Made by a program: the position numbers and the translations under genes. The notes beneath the pieces were generated by a model. The model had not been told where the DNA came from. It searched no databases and was given only the letters and a program-made list of their open reading frames with translations. Shown piece by piece: positions 6,537 through 10,514 of a stretch of 10,514 nt of DNA (the stretch's first letter is position 1; each line of letters starts with the position of its first letter). The stretch comes from Methylococcaceae bacterium NSM2-1 (lineage in GTDB: Bacteria > Pseudomonadota > Gammaproteobacteria > Methylococcales > Methylomonadaceae), in assembly GCA_002256705.1 (NCBI GenBank), contig NQJI01000017.1, forward strand, positions 1 through 10,514. The letters run 5' to 3'.

Positions 6537-8201
6537 TCAATTGCTTGCGGCATTATCTGTAATGATTTTTGGTGTGACAAAAATCAGCAATTCCTTTTTA
6601 TCATTCTGATTAACTGTTCTCTTGAACAAAAACCCTATGCCCGGCAAATCAGCCAAAAAAGGTACTGAATTAGTAGTATTTTGTAGGGTTCCTTCAAAGA
6701 CTCCGCCTAACACAACCGTCTCGCCATCCATCACCTGTACAGTCGTTTCAACCTGCCGTTTGGTAATAGGCGGCTGCTGACCCAGAGTTACCGGATTTGG
6801 CTCATCTTTGGTAATATTCAACGTCATTGAAATACTGCCACTGGGTGTAATTTGCGGGAGAACGTCAAGTTCCAGTAGTGCATCTACAAATTGAATGTTT
6901 GCTGGTGTACCGACTGCAGCTCCGCTTTGATAGGGTATTTGCGTGCCTTGTATAATCTTTGCTGTACAACGATCGGTGGTCATTACCCTTGGATTGGATA
7001 CAATCTCACCTCGACCTTGATCCTGTAAGGCTGATAACTCCAGGTTCAGCACATAATCAGCTCCTCTTGCCAGGGTCATGCCTAATGCGCCGTATGGGTT
7101 GGAAGCGGCAAGATCTACCAGTGCATCATTGATAATCGCTGTTCCATTGATAGTACCCGTTGTACCACCTAAATTATTTACTGACCCCACAGGCCCTGAT
7201 CCATTGTTAACGTGGACATTCTTACCTGCCACACCAAACCTGACCCCCAATGTTTTTGCAAATGTATTGGAAGCAATGACTATTCTTGACTCGATCATAA
7301 CCTGACGCACCGGAACATCAAGCTTACGAATCAGTTTCTTCGCCTCTTCCAATCGCTTTGTTGTTTCACGGACAATCAGGGTATTGGTTCTTGCATCAAC
7401 AACTGCAGAGCCACGAGATGAAAGAATTTTAAACGCATCATTCTGGCCACCTTGAGTATTGCCTTGAGTATTGCCTTGGCTACTTCCTTGATTCACACTT
7501 TGATATCCACCTTGTCCACCTTGAGTTGTTAACGAACCTAACGACGACGACGAAGAAGTACTTGAACCCGATGAGCTTTTTGATCCGCAACTTCCAAATT
7601 GGCCCGTGTCAAGCCCATTTAACAGGTTTCTAAAGTTTTCAGCTCTGGCGTAATTGATTTTAATATATTCAGTCACCAATGGATCTAATTGCTCAACCAC
7701 TGCCGCTGTTTCCTGTTGTTTCTGCTTATAGTCTTTAATTTTATCCAGTGGTGAAATCAACGTGACATTGCCGGTTTCATACTTGCCCAGATTCTTTGTC
7801 ATCATAATAAAATCCAGCGCTTCATCCCAGGGCACATCATCCAGTTTTAACGTAATCGTCCCGGTTACATCATCGCCGGCAACCACGTTTTGTCCGGTAA
7901 ATTCGGCAAGAATTGCAATAACGCTACGTATTTCTATGTCCTGAAAGTTTAAGGACAACCTGTCACCCTTGTATTTTACCCGTGTTCTCTCCAGCGCTTC
8001 TTTTTCTGCAATGCTTAAAGGCCTAAATTCAATAGTCAACAAGCCTTCGGATTGAAACAGGGAATAATCGTAAAGATCATTTTGCGTGGTCACGGTCACC
8101 GTGGTTTCCTGGTTTGACGAGACCGTATCGATAAACTTGATCGGGGTTGCAAACTCGGACACATCCAGCCTTTTGGCCAGGTTTTCAGGCAGGCGGTCCG
8201 C
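6537..8201 (-). CDS. pilQ: PilQ C-terminal part: secretin N-domains and outer-membrane channel domain
   Basis: This frame carries the distal part of PilQ. It begins in the second AMIN domain at ADRLPENLAKRLDV (8201 downward). The secretin/TonB N-terminal short domain covers about 7958-7750 (LSLNFQDIEIRSVIAILAE). A second N-domain starts near 7670 (TEYIKINYARAENF) and is interrupted by a long Ser/Gly/Gln-rich insert (7598-7437). It resumes at SSRGSAVVDARTNTLIVRET. The channel domain runs from about 7307 (RQVMIESRIVIAS) to the end, with the hallmark VPFLADLPGIGFLFKR and ELLIFVTPKII near the C-terminus. The frame is open back to a TTG at 8288, but residues before about 8201 are an out-of-frame reading of the N-terminal half and are not PilQ-like. 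An in-frame GTG lies within LDVSEF just after the break. If expressed alone the protein would lack a signal peptide. Confidence 0.88.
   Translation of the reverse strand, partial: ADRLPENLAKRLDVSEFATPIKFIDTVSSNQETTVTVTTQNDLYDYSLFQSEGLLTIEFRPLSIAEKEALERTRVKYKGDRLSLNFQDIEIRSVIAILAEFTGQNVVAGDDVTGTITLKLDDVPWDEALDFIMMTKNLGKYETGNVTLISPLDKIKDYKQKQQETAAVVEQLDPLVTEYIKINYARAENFRNLLNGLDTGQFGSCGSKSSSGSSTSSSSSLGSLTTQGGQGGYQSVNQGSSQGNTQGNTQGGQNDAFKILSSRGSAVVDARTNTLIVRETTKRLEEAKKLIRKLDVPVRQVMIESRIVIASNTFAKTLGVRFGVAGKNVHVNNGSGPVGSVNNLGGTTGTINGTAIINDALVDLAASNPYGALGMTLARGADYVLNLELSALQDQGRGEIVSNPRVMTTDRCTAKIIQGTQIPYQSGAAVGTPANIQFVDALLELDVLPQITPSGSISMTLNITKDEPNPVTLGQQPPITKRQVETTVQVMDGETVVLGGVFEGTLQNTTNSVPFLADLPGIGFLFKRTVNQNDKKELLIFVTPKIITDNAASN
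7437..7598 (-). repeat. Low-complexity Ser/Gly/Gln insert in PilQ with 12-nt tandem repeats
   Basis: About 54 codons encode a poly-Ser run followed by Gly/Gln/Asn-rich sequence, including NTQGNTQG. At 7451-7490 the unit CTTGAGTATTGC occurs twice in a row, followed by a diverged third copy beginning CTTGGCTAC. At 7541-7552 there is an ACG trinucleotide run. The insert falls in a loop of the secretin N-domain where family members vary in length, so it is probably a flexible surface linker. Tandem repeats of this kind can change copy number in frame. Confidence 0.7.
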
Positions 8202-8808
8202 CCTCCTGTTTGGAGTTAACAATGGTATCGGGATTGGCCAGAGAAACAAGTATGCGTCCTTCACCTTTATCTCCACGCTTAAAATCAAACCCGCTAATAG
8301 TCTGTTCCGGTATTAACGCGCGCGCCAATGAATTTGCAGATTTTACAGCAACAGGCACACCGGGTTTTTCAGCAAAGGGTTTTAATTTGGCAGGCGCTTT
8401 GATACTTGCACGGGTTAAGGTCAGCAGTACTTTATTGCCAACCACTTTGGTTTCAAATGGCGTTGATTCAATCAGATTAACCACGACACGTACTCTATCC
8501 GCAGCTTCCGCCACATAAATAGTGCTCGCTGCCCCCCGGTTTATAGGGAACATTTTTTTATCCAGCCCATTTTTAACCCCGGAAAAATCCAGAGCGATAC
8601 GCGCAGGATTATCAGTATGAAATACTTTAGGTTCAATTGCAGCACCGTCCATTTCCAGCTGTATTTGTAACCTGTCTCCCGTCAGTGCAGCAATGTCTAA
8701 TCCCGTAATAGCCAGTTCACCGGCTCTGACGGAAGCGGTTTGGAATATAGACAAAAATAAGCCCAAGATCATATAAGTACATAAAGATTGCCTCATTTTA
8801 TTCAACAT
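8185..8808 (-). CDS. pilQ: PilQ N-terminal part: signal peptide and AMIN domains
   Basis: This frame of 207 codons encodes the start of PilQ. It has a signal peptide with a hydrophobic core at about residues 12-24 (YMILGLFLSIF) and probable cleavage near VRA|GE at 29-30. The first AMIN domain covers about 32-132 (ITGLDIAALTGDRLQIQLE, then PARIALDFSGV), the peptidoglycan-binding domain found in Pil secretins. After a linker the second AMIN domain begins at ISGFDFKRGDKGEGRILVSLANP, and the frame runs out at QEGGPPA followed by TGA. The start is ATG at 8808, with AGG about 8 nt upstream. An in-frame ATG four codons later is a weaker option. It lies 50 nt after pilP, as expected for the pilMNOPQ order. 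If translated alone it would give a secreted AMIN fragment without a pore. Confidence 0.85.
   Translation of the reverse strand: MLNKMRQSLCTYMILGLFLSIFQTASVRAGELAITGLDIAALTGDRLQIQLEMDGAAIEPKVFHTDNPARIALDFSGVKNGLDKKMFPINRGAASTIYVAEAADRVRVVVNLIESTPFETKVVGNKVLLTLTRASIKAPAKLKPFAEKPGVPVAVKSANSLARALIPEQTISGFDFKRGDKGEGRILVSLANPDTIVNSKQEGGPPA
8192..8202. repeat. GC-rich palindrome at the pilQ break point
   Basis: GGCGGTCCGCC is a perfect 5+1+5 palindrome lying exactly where the two pilQ frames meet, between the EGG and LPENL codons. A loop of one base cannot fold stably as it stands. The symmetric site is consistent with a deletion that removed the inside of a longer inverted or repeated sequence, or it may be chance in a Gly/Arg-coding stretch. 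Confidence 0.5.
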
Positions 8809-8858
8809 AATAGCGCCTGGATAGCACCTGGCTTAGTATTCATTTTTTATTCCCAAAA

Positions 8859-9419
8859 TCACTCTGTTAATGCTAATGACGTTTGTTGCTCGCGCCATTT
8901 ACCCGGCTTATCAGGCACTATTTCCATCAGTTCTATTTTATCAGCGCTTATGTTTATAACTTTCCCGTAATTTTTACCCATGTAATTGCCAATCTGAACG
9001 CGATGAATGCTGCCGTCATCCGCTTTTACCAGTCCCCACAAATTCGACTTCATAACAACGGTACCCACCATTTTTAAGGCCTCCAAAGGAAAGTTCTCAA
9101 GGTCCTCTTTACGACGGCCAGTATCGGGCTTTATTCCACCCCCGGTTGATTGCTCCGCCACCTCATCCTGCTGTTCAGGCTGCACGAGCGGTTTAAACGG
9201 ATCACGCAGACCTTCGGGGTTAAACATAAAGGATTCAACCACTTCAATTTCAGGCAATGGCTGTATCGCTCTTTTAGGTTCGGCCTTAACTCTCAAGATA
9301 TATTGATTTAAATCGGAAAAATCATTGCCACACCCTGCCAAACAAGTCAAAAAAACGGCACAACAGATTTGTAAATAGTGCCGCTTTCGACATAAAAAAA
9401 GTAATTTAGAGCTCGTCAC
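8859..9419 (-). CDS. pilP: Type IV pilus assembly lipoprotein PilP
   Basis: PilP is an inner-membrane-anchored periplasmic lipoprotein that joins the PilN/PilO complex to the secretin PilQ. The 186 residues begin with a basic and hydrophobic signal region ending in the lipobox LAGC, with C30 as the lipidated cysteine. The extended region carries the conserved block NPEGLRDPFKP (67-77). The C-terminal beta domain starts at about 107 with LENFPLEALKMVGTV, then WGLVKADDGSIHRVQIGNYMGKNYG, matching the HP domain that contacts the secretin. The start is GTG at 9419-9417, sharing one base with the pilO TAG stop. A GAGGAAG ribosome site lies within the end of pilO, so the two are translationally coupled. 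Confidence 0.95.
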   Translation of the reverse strand: MTSSKLLFLCRKRHYLQICCAVFLTCLAGCGNDFSDLNQYILRVKAEPKRAIQPLPEIEVVESFMFNPEGLRDPFKPLVQPEQQDEVAEQSTGGGIKPDTGRRKEDLENFPLEALKMVGTVVMKSNLWGLVKADDGSIHRVQIGNYMGKNYGKVINISADKIELMEIVPDKPGKWREQQTSLALTE

Positions 9420-10039
9420 TACTTTCTTCCTCTTTTCTTCTTCGCCCCTGGTCCCACTGAAGAAACAACAGCACCCTCGTTATAAATCTTAACCATTGCA
9501 CTCATCAGCATTGCTCCATTCTTGTCTTCGGGAATAATATTGACATCGTGTATTGTGACAATCCTGGGTAAGGAGGCCAAGCCACTTACAAACAAACCGA
9601 GCTCTTCATATTTTCCTGTGACCTGGATATTAATCGGCAACTCCGAGTAAAAGTCTTTTAGAATGGGAGTCTGTGGTTTAAACAGCTTGAATTCCAAACC
9701 GCTCGCCAGCCCTGTCTGCGAAATATCAACGAGTAAACTTGCGAGTTCTTCTTCTGTAGGCATTTGCCTGATCATTTCATCCAGTGATGCTTCAATTTGT
9801 GTTAACTGATTCTGGTAATCCTGAAAATTGACTGCTTTCTTTTGTTTCAACTCAAATTCGCGCTTTAATGTCTGCTCTTTCTGCTCAGCACTTTCAAGGC
9901 TTTTTAACTGATCAAGCGTATCAAAATAAACACCTCCGCCTACGACAACTGCACAAACAAATAGCATAATGGCCGCTTTAACGGGTAATGGCCATGTTCC
10001 AGCCGTATTGAAATCCCAATTAATTTCCGACAGGTTCAT
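9419..10039 (-). CDS. pilO: Type IV pilus inner-membrane alignment protein PilO
   Basis: PilO is a bitopic inner-membrane protein that pairs with PilN and links to PilP in the alignment subcomplex. The 206-residue length is normal. A short cytoplasmic N-terminus with WDFNTAGTWPLPVK precedes one membrane helix at about 21-39 (AAIMLFVCAVVVGGGVYF). A coiled coil follows at about 44-92, rich in E/K/Q and ending in RQMPTEEELASLL. The periplasmic ferredoxin-like domain contains FYSELPINIQVTGKYEELGLFVSGLASLPRIV. The tail is very basic (KKKRGRK). The ATG at 10039 has an excellent GGAGG ribosome site inside the end of pilN, which it overlaps by 20 nt. Confidence 0.96.
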   Translation of the reverse strand: MNLSEINWDFNTAGTWPLPVKAAIMLFVCAVVVGGGVYFDTLDQLKSLESAEQKEQTLKREFELKQKKAVNFQDYQNQLTQIEASLDEMIRQMPTEEELASLLVDISQTGLASGLEFKLFKPQTPILKDFYSELPINIQVTGKYEELGLFVSGLASLPRIVTIHDVNIIPEDKNGAMLMSAMVKIYNEGAVVSSVGPGAKKKRGRK

Positions 10040-10514
10040 TTATACCTCCAGTCGCAGTTTCGGCGTTTTCCTTGCCTTGCTTGGCATGTAGCGTGAAATC
10101 ACTTAACTGTTCAGTATCAGTTTTATCAGGGGACTGCTTATCTGATGACTGAATCACGTTCAGGGTTGGCGTTTGCAGCCAGGGTGATGCCTCTATTGCT
10201 CTCATAAAGGCGGAAATCCGGGCATTGGATTGTGATTTACCTTCAAATATCAGTTGTGAACCGGTTTGGGTGAATTTTGTAAGGAAAACCCCGTCAGGTG
10301 TGGTCTTGGGGATTTCATTAAAGAGATGCACAATTTCCGGGCGACTTTCCTGTAACTTTTGAATCAGATTTATTTTAGCTAACAACTTATTTTTCTTATC
10401 TTCAATATCCTTGATTTCTACAATTTTTTTATCCAGTAAAGCAATTTCGTTTTGAAGTATCTGGTTTCTTTGTTCCTGATATGCTTTCAGTCCTTCGATA
10501 TAGGTATGAACCAG
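10020..10514 (-). CDS. pilN: Type IV pilus assembly protein PilN, C-terminal part (start outside window)
   Basis: The frame is open from the window edge (LVHTYIEGLKAYQEQRNQ) to the TAA at 10020, giving 164 residues of a protein usually near 200. The missing N-terminus would hold the PilM-binding INLLPWR motif and the membrane helix. What remains starts with a coiled coil (IALLDKKIVEIKDIEDKKNKLLAKI, in two halves). The PilN ferredoxin-like domain follows, with LIQKLQESRPEIVHLFNEIPK, then GVFLTKF and GKSQSNARISAFMRAIEASPWL. The last 30 or so residues are polar and disordered-looking. An apparent TTG start at 10385 is not used, since PilN homology continues upstream of it. The 3' end carries the pilO ribosome site. 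Confidence 0.94.
   Translation of the reverse strand: MVHTYIEGLKAYQEQRNQILQNEIALLDKKIVEIKDIEDKKNKLLAKINLIQKLQESRPEIVHLFNEIPKTTPDGVFLTKFTQTGSQLIFEGKSQSNARISAFMRAIEASPWLQTPTLNVIQSSDKQSPDKTDTEQLSDFTLHAKQGKENAETATGGINEPVGN

Larger units (their letters stand above)
6537..8808 (-). pseudogene. pilQ: pilQ locus as a whole: type IV pilus secretin gene interrupted by a frameshift
   Basis: Two overlapping reading frames together make one PilQ-like secretin of about 758 residues when joined, slightly above the usual 700 or so. The N-terminal half stops at TGA 8187-8185. Homology resumes in the +1 frame at about 8201. Family members have roughly seven to ten residues, forming a beta strand, between the EGG and LPENL motifs. 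Here EGG is followed almost at once by LPENL. The disruption therefore looks like a small deletion whose length is not a multiple of three, not a single-base slip. As written, no full-length secretin is made. PilQ forms the outer-membrane pore through which the pilus exits, so loss would be expected to abolish piliation. An assembly error remains possible. Confidence 0.75.

Noticed and set aside
8202..8288. In-frame extension of the C-terminal pilQ frame back to TTG 8288
   Set aside because: Those residues are an out-of-frame reading of the N-terminal PilQ coding sequence and do not resemble secretins.
1..10514. tRNA, rRNA, CRISPR arrays, riboswitches
   Set aside because: No cloverleaf, conserved rRNA stretch or regularly spaced repeats were seen while reading, and the short intergenic gaps leave little room for them.

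Overview
The window looks like a chromosomal segment of a gammaproteobacterium. The gene order pilN-pilO-pilP-pilQ-aroK-aroB-(AAA/SPOR protein)-hemE matches the conserved gammaproteobacterial layout. In Pseudomonas, as I recall it, gltBD sits between the SPOR gene and hemE; here those genes are absent. The A/T-leaning composition and protein style would suit a type I methanotroph (Methylococcales), but that is a guess and not proven by the sequence.

All chromosomal genes lie on the minus strand, so the window reads right to left. Positions 10514-6537 hold the distal half of the type IV pilus alignment and secretin cluster: pilN (its start lies beyond the window), pilO, pilP and pilQ. The coding sequences are tightly coupled, with a 20-nt overlap, a 1-nt overlap and a 50-nt gap. 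Together they would build the inner-membrane alignment complex (PilN/PilO), the lipoprotein link (PilP) and the outer-membrane secretin (PilQ). pilQ is broken: its N-terminal and C-terminal halves lie in different frames, and a short stretch of the second AMIN domain is missing at about 8190-8205.

A 231-nt gap (6306-6536) follows, with a near-perfect hairpin, a second small inverted repeat and a weak promoter candidate. Next come aroK and aroB (shikimate pathway), 5 nt apart, and a DamX-like protein that overlaps aroB. This protein combines an ATPase domain, a membrane segment and a peptidoglycan-binding SPOR domain. After 77 nt comes hemE (uroporphyrinogen decarboxylase), followed closely by a secreted DUF411/CopG-like metal-binding protein and a glucokinase (glk), which overlap by 4 nt. 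A hairpin at the glk stop probably ends this transcript.

The left edge (1-468) carries, on the plus strand, the 3' end of an insertion-sequence integrase/transposase. It is frameshifted near position 48 and converges on glk. I saw no tRNA, rRNA or CRISPR array. The strongest anomaly is the disrupted pilQ. I did not find a convincing undescribed system.
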